Of a stretch of 64,000 nucleotides of DNA, positions 56,010 through 64,000 are shown one piece after another; the stretch's first letter is position 1; every line of letters begins with the position of its first letter. The stretch lies in NCBI GenBank assembly GCA_021779935.1, contig JAJXZT010000071.1, positions 62,001 through 126,000 of the forward strand. The letters are read 5' to 3'. A model generated the notes under the pieces. That model saw only the letters and a program-made list of their open reading frames with translations, did no database searches and had not been told where the DNA came from. The DNA is from Acidobacteriota bacterium. Lineage in GTDB: Bacteria; Acidobacteriota; Terriglobia; Terriglobales; Acidobacteriaceae. The position numbers and the translations under genes are program-made.

Positions 56010-56129
56010 GAGTTAAAGAAAGTCGGCGAGCGGGTTCTGAGTTTGTATATGGCATGGGGGAAAGCAGACAAAGTCGCTAAATGGAAGAACGCGCTGGCAC
56101 ATCGGCAGGAGGACGCTGTCAAACCGTGA
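56010..56129 (+). pseudogene. C-terminal remnant of a TPR-type protein (kinase-like)
   Basis: The last 40 codons of an open frame read ELKKVGERVLSLYMAWGKAD followed by a short basic tail. This resembles the tail of acidobacterial Ser/Thr protein kinases with TPR repeats. The upstream part of the frame (from 55761) does not resemble any protein. It is a decayed gene end. Confidence 0.4.
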
Positions 56130-56210
56130 ACGGGTGAAAAGCCCTGCGTACCCGATAAGCTAACTGTTGCTCCCTTCGCGCGTGGTCGAGCTTACCAGGC
56201 TGGGCACGCT

Positions 56211-57119
56211 TCAACGCTGATCGCTGTTATCCCGTACCCACTGCGCGATATCGCAGTGCCTTCCGAACCATATGCTGCCCCGGGACTGGATGTAACGCAG
56301 GATCTCATCAAGAATCCAAATTCTCGAACGGTGTCCGATGTGATGGGGATGAAGCGTAAGTTGGAACAGGCCGCCTTCTTCATACGCGGCGTCAAATTCA
56401 TGGCGGAAGATATCGAGAACGGCAGCCGGGGAAGTGTGGGGACGCAGGGATTGGAAGCGATGCATGTTGAAGTAAACGGCGTCGTCGCGAATCCATTCAA
56501 CGGGAACCTCGACGATGCCGGTCGGCGCGCCGTCATGCAGAAGCTCGTAACAGTCATCGTCGCTCATGAGAGAGGAGTCATAGAGCAGCCCCATTTCGCG
56601 GATGGTTGTGAGAGTGTGCGGACCGAAGTCCCAGGAGGGAGTACGGATTCCAACCGGGCGAACGCCCGTTACTTTTTCCAACGTATCTGCGGAACGAAGG
56701 AGTAGCTCGCGTTCAAACTTGCCCGGGAGCGATGAGTTGAGTTCGTGAATCCACCCGTGGACACCGATTTCATGGCCTTCGCCGATCACCCGGCGCTGCT
56801 CGTCAGAATGTAGAAGAGCAGAAACCGCGGGCACGAAGAACGTGGCGGGAACTCCATGTTTGGCGAGAACCTCGAGGATGCGCGGCACTCCCACACGGCT
56901 GCCGTATTCGCCTGAACTGAGACGGCTAATGGAGCGTCCTCCGTCACGCAGTTCAATCGTCTCATGGTCAGCGTCGAAAGAAATGGCGACGGCACAGCGC
57001 GCACCATCCTTCCATGTGTTCGGACGCAGCGAGCGGCCGGCGCGCACCTGATTGACGAGATGTCGCCAATGAGGCTCCTCCCATTGCCATGGCTGCAAGT
57101 CTGATTGCGGTACGCTCAC
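56211..57119 (-). CDS. polysaccharide deacetylase superfamily protein (PuuE/HpPgdA-like)
   Basis: The 302-aa NodB-fold protein has the metal motif SFDAD (Asp49/Asp51), the HGWIH pair His121/His125, the RTPSWDFG motif near 159 and a late His-rich HPHHIGH segment. The SSGEYGSRVGVPRILEVL segment is typical of the HpPgdA/PuuE branch, which includes cyclic-imide and allantoin-type hydrolases as well as peptidoglycan deacetylases. No signal peptide, so a cytoplasmic C-N hydrolase is more likely than a wall enzyme. The GTG start at 57119 has AGGAG upstream. Last gene of the cluster. Confidence 0.85.
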   Translation of the reverse strand: MSVPQSDLQPWQWEEPHWRHLVNQVRAGRSLRPNTWKDGARCAVAISFDADHETIELRDGGRSISRLSSGEYGSRVGVPRILEVLAKHGVPATFFVPAVSALLHSDEQRRVIGEGHEIGVHGWIHELNSSLPGKFERELLLRSADTLEKVTGVRPVGIRTPSWDFGPHTLTTIREMGLLYDSSLMSDDDCYELLHDGAPTGIVEVPVEWIRDDAVYFNMHRFQSLRPHTSPAAVLDIFRHEFDAAYEEGGLFQLTLHPHHIGHRSRIWILDEILRYIQSRGSIWFGRHCDIAQWVRDNSDQR

Positions 57120-57138
57120 GCTGTTCTCCTTTTGCTAT

Positions 57139-57924
57139 CTACGGGCACCCCGTGACAGGCAGCACCTGTCCAGTAATCCAAGCGGCATAGTCGGAGGCGA
57201 GAAAGAGGGTGGCATACGCCACATCTTCCGGCGTGCCAGTGCGCTGCAAAACACGATGCTTCAGAAAGTCGCGTCTGAATTCATCGGAATAGCCGCTCCA
57301 TTGGCGCGCGGTATCGGGATTCGTGGTCATGAATCCCGGCGCAATGGCGTTGACCGTAATATTGAATGACGTGAGTTCCTGAGCGAGTTGCCTTACAAGT
57401 CCGACTTGACCGTGTTTGGCGGCGCAGTAACTCTGAATGCCGGTGAAACTCGGATGTAAGCCGGCTCCGCTGGAAATAATAATGATGCGGCCACCGCCTT
57501 GTTCTTTCATTCGCGGCAAAACCTCACGACACGCCAGAAATGCGCCTTGCAGATTGACGTCGACGATGGATCTCCACTCGGCAAGCGTGACCTGCTCCAG
57601 AGGCTTGGGAGACTGCCCGCACACCCCGCCGGCTACATACACAAGTACATCGAGGGAGCGCTGTGCCTTCGCCGTTATCGTCCCGACGGTGGAGCGGACA
57701 GAAGTTTCGTCCGTGACGTCGGTATGCAGACAATACACGGTTGCGGAGGCCAGATCCGATTGCCGAACACGGCCTTGCAGTTCGTCGAGAAGAATGTCGC
57801 ATGCCCACACTTCCGCACCCGCGACTGCGAATGCACGGATAAGTTCCTGTCCAATGCCTCGCGCCGCGCCGACAACGGCGACTCTTTTGTGAGTGAAATC
57901 GAATTGCATACTTTTCGCGCTCAC
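57139..57924 (-). CDS. SDR family oxidoreductase
   Basis: The 261-aa Rossmann dehydrogenase has GAARGIG (19-25), Asp43 at the end of strand 2 (suggesting NAD rather than NADP), Asn124, Ser151/152 and the catalytic Tyr166/Lys170 in YCAAK. The start is the GTG at 57924, set by GGAGG five bases upstream; it overlaps the MFS stop in a GTGA. It probably oxidises a hydroxy-acid or alcohol from the imported compound. Substrate unknown. Confidence 0.9.
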   Translation of the reverse strand: MSAKSMQFDFTHKRVAVVGAARGIGQELIRAFAVAGAEVWACDILLDELQGRVRQSDLASATVYCLHTDVTDETSVRSTVGTITAKAQRSLDVLVYVAGGVCGQSPKPLEQVTLAEWRSIVDVNLQGAFLACREVLPRMKEQGGGRIIIISSGAGLHPSFTGIQSYCAAKHGQVGLVRQLAQELTSFNITVNAIAPGFMTTNPDTARQWSGYSDEFRRDFLKHRVLQRTGTPEDVAYATLFLASDYAAWITGQVLPVTGCP

Positions 57925-59219
57925 TGCAGCCTCCGGTTCGCCGTTTCCGGCAACAGGGCGATGGTCACGGTGGAAACGACAGCAGCAGCCACGAGGTAGT
58001 AGCTCGGGGATGCCGGTGAGCCGGTTCTTGCAATGAGAAGCGTGGCAATCAGCGGAGCAAAGCCACCGAATATTGCGACGGCAAGACTATATCCGACAGA
58101 AACTCCAGTACTGCGAAAACGGGTTGGAAATATCTCGGCAATGGCAGCAGGGGCGGGGCCGGAGAACATGGAGATCAAAAGAGCGAAGAGAATCTGAACG
58201 CCCACAACGGCTTCCAATGGAACGCCAGATGTCATCCATTTGAATAAAGGATATGAGAGAACGGCAAAAGCGATACAGGAAGACAGTAGCAGGGGTTTTC
58301 TGCCTATGCGATCCGAGAGAGCGCCCATGAGCGGCATGGTCACAATAAGAACGAGAAGACCGGCGCTATTCGACCAGAGTGCCACACGACGGCTGACATG
58401 GAGCTCGGTCCTGAGGAACGCCGGCATGTAGTCGAGCAGGATGTAATAGGAAACAGTCCAGAGAACCGTGAAACCAAAGGCGGATGCTATTCGCGCGAGA
58501 GTCGAGGTGGTCTTCAGGGGAACGGCTTCCTGGGCACGCAGGAAGACGGGAGTCTCGCCAACGTGCTTGCGGATGTAGAAGCCTACCGGTCCCAACAATC
58601 CCCCGAGGACAAAGGCAAGACGCCAACCCCAGAGGTCGGACGCAGCCGGGGAAAGCATGGTATTGATGAGCGCGGCGCTGGCTGAACCAAGCAGCATCCC
58701 AGCCACCACGGTGACCTGGTTGAAACTCCCATATAAGCCGCGCCGGCCTTCCGGAGACCACTCCACTAAAAAGGTAGTGGTGCCGCCCCATTCTCCACCG
58801 GCTGAAAACCCTTGCAACAGACGGGCACCCACCAGCGCCAGAGGAGCAATGACACCAATCGCGGCAAACGAGGGAACAAGGCCAATGAGCATTGTGCCGA
58901 TAGCCATAAGAACAATCGTCAGCGTCAACGCGGCTTTACGGCCCTTTCGATCGGCGAGCTTTCCAAAAAACAGGGCGCCGAGCGGACGAACGACAAATCC
59001 AACACCAAAAACCGCGAACGCCGCCATAAGGGCGGAAAGCGGATTTGTGTGCGGGAAGAACTTCCTGGAAATAACGGGCGCAAAAAACACGTACACCGAA
59101 AAGTCGTACCACTCCAGCACGTTTCCAATAGAGGCCGCAAAAACGGCGTGTTTCCGCTGCACCCAGAGCGGTTGCGGGCCGATTGCTGACAATGTGTCTT
59201 CGTCGCGGCTGTTCCGCAT
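57921..59219 (-). CDS. MFS transporter, metabolite:H+ symporter (MHS) family
   Basis: The 432-aa protein has 12 transmembrane helices, and the first part, GNVLEWYDFSVYVFFAP, followed by GKLADRKGRKAAL and LQGFSAGGEWGG, is diagnostic of the MHS family (organic acids such as alpha-ketoglutarate, shikimate, citrate or proline). AGGAAG precedes the ATG. It overlaps the SDR gene and lies 58 bases after the ketopantoate-reductase-like gene. The exact substrate is open. Confidence 0.92.
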   Translation of the reverse strand: MRNSRDEDTLSAIGPQPLWVQRKHAVFAASIGNVLEWYDFSVYVFFAPVISRKFFPHTNPLSALMAAFAVFGVGFVVRPLGALFFGKLADRKGRKAALTLTIVLMAIGTMLIGLVPSFAAIGVIAPLALVGARLLQGFSAGGEWGGTTTFLVEWSPEGRRGLYGSFNQVTVVAGMLLGSASAALINTMLSPAASDLWGWRLAFVLGGLLGPVGFYIRKHVGETPVFLRAQEAVPLKTTSTLARIASAFGFTVLWTVSYYILLDYMPAFLRTELHVSRRVALWSNSAGLLVLIVTMPLMGALSDRIGRKPLLLSSCIAFAVLSYPLFKWMTSGVPLEAVVGVQILFALLISMFSGPAPAAIAEIFPTRFRSTGVSVGYSLAVAIFGGFAPLIATLLIARTGSPASPSYYLVAAAVVSTVTIALLPETANRRLQ

Positions 59220-59277
59220 ACTTGCTTCCTATGATTCTTCTTTTATCTCTGACGCAACCAACGTACCGAATGGAGCT

Positions 59278-60342
59278 CTAGGTTGATGCCAGGAGTTCGT
59301 CGAGATTCGAGTGCTGAAGTTCGCGCTTGCCGTCTTCTATTTCGCAAATGAGCTTGACAAGTTTACGGTTGCACCGCACATCAACGCCATGTTCATCCGC
59401 CAGCCGTATGACGTCACCCAACTGGGCCTCAACTTCCGTTTTGCGCCGGCGTATGGCCATATCTCGCCATACGCCACTTCTCTGCTTGCCGGACTTGCGG
59501 TAATGGTTCGCGATGTCCGACAGCGAAGCGATCAGTTGCGCATCGGATGCGCTCTCCAGAAAAAACTGCGGCTCAAAGCCATCAAAGCCACGTGGTTCAA
59601 CGCCCAAAGTCCGTGCCACCAGGATAACTTCGCCAGCAAGCCGCCGTAACAAATGGCGGTAACGCGCATCGGATAGCGTATCTGAAATGGTGTTGTTGGA
59701 CAGAGCCGTGGCAAAAAGCAGGCTTCCGTATGCCAACTTACTCCACTTGTAGGACCATATGTCATCAGTCGCCCGAGCCTCTGGTTCGAATACGGAGAAA
59801 ATTCTCGCAAGATACTCTACCCGCGGACTCAGCGCGAGGGTAATTTCCCCGAGGACAAAAGCGCCACGCGATCCGTACATGATGCGTCCCGGAGCAAGAT
59901 AATCAGCGGCAAAGTTGACCAACGCACCGATCGTTGCGGCCTCGCCCGCATGGCTGGCAATTACTCGTTCGCTCAGACCGTTCTGCAAGGAAATTATTAC
60001 GCCTCCCGGCGACAGGTGGCACAGGGCTCGATGTAAGACATCCTCCGTGTGCTGCGCCTTGACGGCCAGCAGGATACATTCGTAAGTTCCCGTAAGTTCA
60101 TCAGGGGTTGCAGCTTCCAGAGGTTGTGAGAATTCTCCGACTGGTCCCTCTATGGTCAGTCCTGATTGACGCATGGCTTCGACATGCTCGCCGTTAATGT
60201 CCACTACCTTGAGTTCGATACCAGCACGCCGCAAGTAAGCAGCGACCGTGCCACCGATAGCACCAGCACCCCACACCAGAAATGGCTGGCGAGGCAAGTT
60301 GCCGGCACCTGACGTGAAAAAGTTGGTTCTATCGACAAACAT
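59278..60342 (-). CDS. ketopantoate reductase-like (ApbA/PanE family) oxidoreductase
   Basis: The 354-aa protein has an N-terminal Rossmann loop GAGAIGG (25-31), Lys95 in LLAVKAQHT and Asn121 in QNGL. Lys202 (WSKLAYGS) occupies the catalytic lysine position of PanE. However, the conserved Asn residues that bind pantoate in E. coli PanE (Asn180, Asn184) correspond to Gly206 and Phe210 here. It is therefore more likely a reductase for another 2-oxo acid than a pantothenate enzyme. It is co-directional with the transporter and SDR genes. Confidence 0.85.
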   Translation of the reverse strand: MFVDRTNFFTSGAGNLPRQPFLVWGAGAIGGTVAAYLRRAGIELKVVDINGEHVEAMRQSGLTIEGPVGEFSQPLEAATPDELTGTYECILLAVKAQHTEDVLHRALCHLSPGGVIISLQNGLSERVIASHAGEAATIGALVNFAADYLAPGRIMYGSRGAFVLGEITLALSPRVEYLARIFSVFEPEARATDDIWSYKWSKLAYGSLLFATALSNNTISDTLSDARYRHLLRRLAGEVILVARTLGVEPRGFDGFEPQFFLESASDAQLIASLSDIANHYRKSGKQRSGVWRDMAIRRRKTEVEAQLGDVIRLADEHGVDVRCNRKLVKLICEIEDGKRELQHSNLDELLAST

Positions 60343-60495
60343 ATTTCACCACGCGGTCAGTTGTGACACTCCAAGATTCGAACCTTGCAGAAATTGAAAT
60401 CCGGGCGATGTGGGGGGAGGGCTGACAGCGGCAAACACGCCCGGAACTTTCGCTCCGTCGCGTCTGCCACTGCCAGCGGTTCGTCTGCCGAAGTT

Positions 60496-63429
60496 TTAGA
60501 AGTAGAGTTTTACGCCGAGTTGTATCTCCCGAGGATCACCCGCGGAGGTGAAATGTCCAAACGAGGCATTTGGGGTAAGACCCGTGCCCCATACCGAGTT
60601 CACTCCCGTGTAATTCACGTGGTTGAACAGGTTGAATGCTTCCCCAAGGAAGTCAAGCGATACACTCTCCCGAATGGGAATGCGCTTTTCCATGCGAAGG
60701 TCGACTGTCTCCACGCGAGGCCCGCGGAGCGCATTGCGGCCAATAATGTAACCATTGACGAAAGGACGGTCTGTGGAACTGTTACCATCTCCATTCACGT
60801 CGCTGCCGACGGTAATGTTCTGAGGCGAGCCACTATGAAGCGTCACGATCGTCGATCCGACCCAATCGCCCAACACCCAGCGCATGATCGAGTTATCGCC
60901 GTTCTGCCGCTTGTAGGGGAGTTGCCAGACGCCTGTCGCGGTGAAGCGATGACGCATATCCTCGTCCGAAACCGAACGTTCCGCTTGCGGGTCATACGGA
61001 TTGTCGGGTTGCATCGCCTGGGTAAAATCGCTGGCGTCGTCAATGGCCTTCGAGTACGTGTAATTCGCCCGCAATTCCATGCCGCGACGGAATCGGCGTT
61101 CCACGGACGCTTCCAGGGCGTTGTAATTGGAGCCGCCCCAGGTTCCGTCCTCTTCGATGTTCGTGAAGGCGGTGTTAGCCCGGGCAGAGCCGTAGTAATA
61201 ACGGCCGATCTGCTGAGCGTTGGGAGCCTTCACGCCAAGCGAGGCGGCGTTCGCAGCGGTCAAGATCGTGGGCGGAAGCAGGTTTGCGTTCGCCGACTTA
61301 AGCATGTGAACGCCGTGCACGTAGACGTAGTTCAAGTTAACATGCCAGTCGTTGCCAATGGCCCTGTCGACGGAAAGATTCGCCTGCTGCGCATAGGGGG
61401 TGGAGAAATTATTCGGCACCAGATTGATGGAACCCTTCGGCACCAAGACGCCGGTTGGATACTGGTTTGACTCGGGGAAGGCGCCAACAGCAAACTGCGC
61501 GGCAGCCGCCGCTCCATTGAGAGAAACCGTCTGGCGTGCAAGCAAGGTGTTGCGGGCCACGAGTAGGAAAATCTTGTCGTAGAAGATTCCGTAACCGGCA
61601 CGAATCACCGTCTTGCCGGAGCGGTCCACTGAATAGGCGATTCCAACACGAGGCCCGAAGTCTTTGCCGTCGCGGGGAATGCCCGACTGCAACGGCGCTT
61701 CAATCGGATTGTTCGGGTTGCGGTGAATTCCTTGCGGCTGCATGTCGTAGTCGTAGCGAAGTCCGTAGTTGATGGTCAACCGCGACGTCACCTTATAGGA
61801 ATCCTGCGCATAAAACGCAAGCAGCGTTTCCGGCAAGTGAATCTGCGGATCGCCGAATCCCTGGACGAATGTTGACGGAGTGCCGGCCAGGAATGCATTC
61901 AGGTTCGCGAACGTAAATGAACCGGCAAAATCCACTGGGAAGGAAGTATTCGCCTGGATGTTGTCGATGTCCGTGCCGAATTTAAGGAAATGTTTCCCGT
62001 GCGAGTAGCTGAACGACTGCTGGAACTGTTTGTGTGTTTCGTTCAGCAGCACGGGGAAATTTACGTTGCGTCCGAAGTTCGCCACACCCGAAATTACGAC
62101 GTGCGGCCCGACCAGGTCGTTCGAATATTGCGAAAGATCCTGGATGGCGTACTGGAAGCGGGTTTCACTGATGAGAGATGGCGAGAAGATATGTGTGTAT
62201 TCCCCAAGAAAGGAGTTGTCACGCATGTGCTGGCCGCCGCCGGTCACATCGGTCAGCCCGCCGATGGCTACGCCGCCGGAGTTGGACTGCGTGTCCTGAC
62301 CGTAGAGGTAACGGAATGTCACACTGTTGTTTTCATCGATGTGGTGATCTACACGGAAGGATCCGAGTGTCTGAATTTCTCCCACTGGGAACACACCGTT
62401 GCTGATGGAGGTGAAGCCGCTGCCAGGAATCGGGCGGGCGGCAAGCTCGGCATTAACGGCCGCTACGTTGGGGCTCGAGATTGTGGTGATGCCCGATTGA
62501 TCCGTAGAAGTGTACTCAAGGGATCCGAAAAAGAAGGTTTTGTTCTTAAAGATCGGACCACCGAGCGTAAGACCGGAATCCTTGCGCGTGTAGGGCGGCT
62601 TTTGGCCTGCCGGAACAAATGCGTTGTAGGCATCCATGGAAGCGTCACGCGCAAAATAGAAAACGTCGCCGTGATATGCGTTCGTACCGCTCTTGGTAAC
62701 TACGTTCACGATGCCACCGCCCGCGTCGCCGAATTCGGCCGCATACTGGTCGGTAACTACCTGGAACTGCTGCACCGCGTCTAGGCTGATGGTGCTGCGG
62801 ACGTTGCCGTTCAGTTGTCCATTGTTTTCGACACCATCGATGAGGATGTTATTGCTGCGGCCACGCTGGCCGTTGATACTCAGACCGCTTCCCTGGCCGC
62901 TGGTCTGCTGAGGCGTCACGCCCGCAACCGTCGTGGAAAAATCGAGAAAGTTCCGGCCATTGATTGGCAGGTCTTCGACCTCCACTTTGTCCACGACGGC
63001 GCCGATGGTAGTGCGCTCCGGTTGGACGATGGGCACGTCTTCGGCGGAAACCGTCTCCTGCTGCTGCACGGATGCAAGTTTCATCGTCTCATGCAACGTG
63101 GCTATCTCGCCTACCTGCAGCGTAATGCCACTCTGGTTCAGGGAAGCAAAACCGTCTTTCTTGACGTTCAGCCGGTATGTCCCTACGGATAGCGCCGTGA
63201 AGCGATAGCTTCCCGCATTATCGGTGACTGCGGTACGCGAGACGCCAGTGTCAACTTGCGTAATCGTGAGTTGAGCTCCTGAAACAAGGGCGCCACTCTG
63301 GTCTTGGACATATATGTTAAGATCCGCCGTGACCGAAGACTGCGCAAGAAGAGTCGGGACAGCGAACATGGCTAGCCATATGGCAAATATAAGCGTAAAC
63401 AAGGAGAACCTTGCCGTGGGGAAACGCAT
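60496..63429 (-). CDS. Oar-like TonB-dependent receptor with carboxypeptidase-regulatory N-domain
   Basis: This 977-aa outer-membrane protein has a signal peptide (about 1-30), an N-terminal CarboxypepD_reg beta-sandwich (about 35-115: GAQLTITQVDTGVSRTAVT), a plug with RSNNILIDGVENNG and TKSGTNAYHG, and a long beta-barrel ending in a C-terminal Phe (LGVKLYF). Acidobacteria use such receptors to import complex organics. GGAGG precedes the ATG. The CIA30-domain gene ends 10 bases upstream, so both are in one operon. Confidence 0.93.
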   Translation of the reverse strand: MRFPTARFSLFTLIFAIWLAMFAVPTLLAQSSVTADLNIYVQDQSGALVSGAQLTITQVDTGVSRTAVTDNAGSYRFTALSVGTYRLNVKKDGFASLNQSGITLQVGEIATLHETMKLASVQQQETVSAEDVPIVQPERTTIGAVVDKVEVEDLPINGRNFLDFSTTVAGVTPQQTSGQGSGLSINGQRGRSNNILIDGVENNGQLNGNVRSTISLDAVQQFQVVTDQYAAEFGDAGGGIVNVVTKSGTNAYHGDVFYFARDASMDAYNAFVPAGQKPPYTRKDSGLTLGGPIFKNKTFFFGSLEYTSTDQSGITTISSPNVAAVNAELAARPIPGSGFTSISNGVFPVGEIQTLGSFRVDHHIDENNSVTFRYLYGQDTQSNSGGVAIGGLTDVTGGGQHMRDNSFLGEYTHIFSPSLISETRFQYAIQDLSQYSNDLVGPHVVISGVANFGRNVNFPVLLNETHKQFQQSFSYSHGKHFLKFGTDIDNIQANTSFPVDFAGSFTFANLNAFLAGTPSTFVQGFGDPQIHLPETLLAFYAQDSYKVTSRLTINYGLRYDYDMQPQGIHRNPNNPIEAPLQSGIPRDGKDFGPRVGIAYSVDRSGKTVIRAGYGIFYDKIFLLVARNTLLARQTVSLNGAAAAAQFAVGAFPESNQYPTGVLVPKGSINLVPNNFSTPYAQQANLSVDRAIGNDWHVNLNYVYVHGVHMLKSANANLLPPTILTAANAASLGVKAPNAQQIGRYYYGSARANTAFTNIEEDGTWGGSNYNALEASVERRFRRGMELRANYTYSKAIDDASDFTQAMQPDNPYDPQAERSVSDEDMRHRFTATGVWQLPYKRQNGDNSIMRWVLGDWVGSTIVTLHSGSPQNITVGSDVNGDGNSSTDRPFVNGYIIGRNALRGPRVETVDLRMEKRIPIRESVSLDFLGEAFNLFNHVNYTGVNSVWGTGLTPNASFGHFTSAGDPREIQLGVKLYF

Positions 63430-63439
63430 AGAACCTCCG

Positions 63440-64000
63440 TTACTGATAAAAGCGAATGTTGTCGATTTCTAACCAAGTGTCCGAGCCAGCTTCGCCTGCT
63501 GACTGGAGCAACATCGATTGAACGTCATGCGAGTCCCACGCCGGGTTCAACGCGGACTTTGACCGCAACTCGGAAAATGGAATTCGCACGGCGTGCCATT
63601 TGGCGCCCGCCTCGAACGGAGCACCGTACCACTGGAAATTACGAACATCGTAGTTTTCGATCAGGAGTTGAAATTGGCCCTGACCGCGTACGTCGAAAGA
63701 CACGCCCTTGAACTTCGAGACATCTCCCGGGTCAATAGCTCCCCGGGTAAGTGGAAGCTCCACTCGGACGTATGGATATTTCTTCGGGCCCATATGTCCC
63801 AGCAGCATCAGCGCATGCCCGCTCGTCTGCCGCTCGACGCGAGCAAAAAGAATGCGCGAGTGGTCGATACCAAGATCCGTCCGGTCGAGGAGACGGGTAT
63901 CGAGGTCGCTCCGTCCGTCAGCGCGTTCCATGTCATCGACGAGGGCAGGAAGTGTTTGAGAGGGCAGCGGCGTCATTGCCTTGTCCTGGATGGCTGCCTG
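63440..64000 (-). CDS. CIA30-domain protein, C-terminal part (probable amidohydrolase fusion)
   Basis: The frame is open to the window edge, so the gene starts outside. The visible 187 residues contain a CIA30/NDUFAF1-like carbohydrate-binding beta-sandwich (SFDVRGQGQFQLLIENYDVR, about 100-125; ending WLEIDNIRFYQ). In acidobacteria this domain is often fused to the C-terminus of an amidohydrolase, and the operon position before a TonB receptor suits that. Only the domain is directly seen; the fusion is inference. Confidence 0.75.
   Translation of the reverse strand, partial: QAAIQDKAMTPLPSQTLPALVDDMERADGRSDLDTRLLDRTDLGIDHSRILFARVERQTSGHALMLLGHMGPKKYPYVRVELPLTRGAIDPGDVSKFKGVSFDVRGQGQFQLLIENYDVRNFQWYGAPFEAGAKWHAVRIPFSELRSKSALNPAWDSHDVQSMLLQSAGEAGSDTWLEIDNIRFYQ

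Larger units (their letters stand above)
53783..56210. other. decayed accessory region of the ssrA island
   Basis: Over 2.4 kb there is no gene I can support. Short open frames occur on both strands, the longest a 161-codon frame at 54136-54621, but they lack ribosome sites and recognisable domains. Recognisable content is limited to an inverted repeat (53860-53880), a foldable element (54030-54113), a 19-bp palindrome (54842-54860), a GIY-YIG gene fragment and a helical C-terminal gene fragment. This looks like remnant DNA of a mobile island. Confidence 0.55.

Noticed and set aside
53490-64000. second ssrA-end repeat (right attachment site)
   Set aside because: I looked for copies of the GTTCAACTCCCCTCGCCTCC region and found none. 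The border may lie outside the window.

Overview
The window is about 64 kb of GC-rich bacterial chromosome. It most resembles an acidobacterium of the Terriglobia type (Koribacter/Acidobacterium-like). The indicators are a bacillithiol ligase (bshC), a bactofilin, a single-chain LptF-LptG permease, an Oar-like TonB-dependent receptor with a carboxypeptidase-regulatory domain, an S46 peptidase, a FecR-domain protein with an aromatic/glycine-rich middle, and many small zinc-ribbon proteins. This assignment comes from gene content; no rRNA operon or canonical tRNA gene was seen.

Layout. 0-5.3 kb: the 3' part of an S46 dipeptidyl-peptidase gene and a tight minus-strand operon (DapA-like aldolase, zinc ribbon, rhodanese, amidohydrolase, methyltransferase). 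5.3-13.6 kb: a DUF1028 protein, a BI-1 membrane protein, a zinc ribbon, a MerR regulator, ThiS, an OmpA-like lipoprotein, uvrC, a helical-repeat protein and a BadF-type sugar kinase. 13.7-23 kb: an SSS transporter coupled to an APC permease, glgA, rsmA, amrB, the FecR-domain protein, a secreted hypothetical protein, ruvC and ybdD. 23-35 kb: cstA (coupled to ybdD), a DUF962 protein, a PPi-type phosphofructokinase, a secreted M1 peptidase, a membrane protein, and an eno / DUF2059 / gpmI unit. 35-51.5 kb: a GH57 amylase, fused lptFG, an MdlA-like ABC exporter, two methyltransferases, a bactofilin, and a six-gene minus-strand run (bshC, zinc ribbon, GDPD, mazG, GNAT, N-acylamino acid racemase).

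At 51.93-52.29 kb lies ssrA (tmRNA). A tyrosine integrase follows it directly, then a small HTH protein and about 2.4 kb of decayed, mostly non-coding DNA that holds gene remnants, a foldable RNA-like element and a perfect 19-bp palindrome. This looks like the left end of an integrated island. Beyond it (56.2-64 kb) is a minus-strand catabolic cluster: an amidohydrolase-type protein with a CIA30 domain (cut by the window edge), a TonB-dependent receptor, a ketopantoate-reductase-like enzyme, an MHS-family transporter, an SDR dehydrogenase and a PuuE/HpPgdA-like deacetylase. Together they could import and oxidise a small organic compound that I cannot identify.

The ordinary genes cover central carbon metabolism (pfk, eno, gpmI, glgA, GH57), envelope biogenesis (lptFG, ABC exporter, bactofilin, OmpA-like), DNA repair (uvrC, ruvC) and peptide/amino-acid scavenging (S46, M1, CstA/YbdD, APC). 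The parts most worth a second look are the ssrA island with its structured element and palindrome, the GNAT-racemase pair, the orphan degenerate ABC half-transporter and the 56-64 kb cluster.
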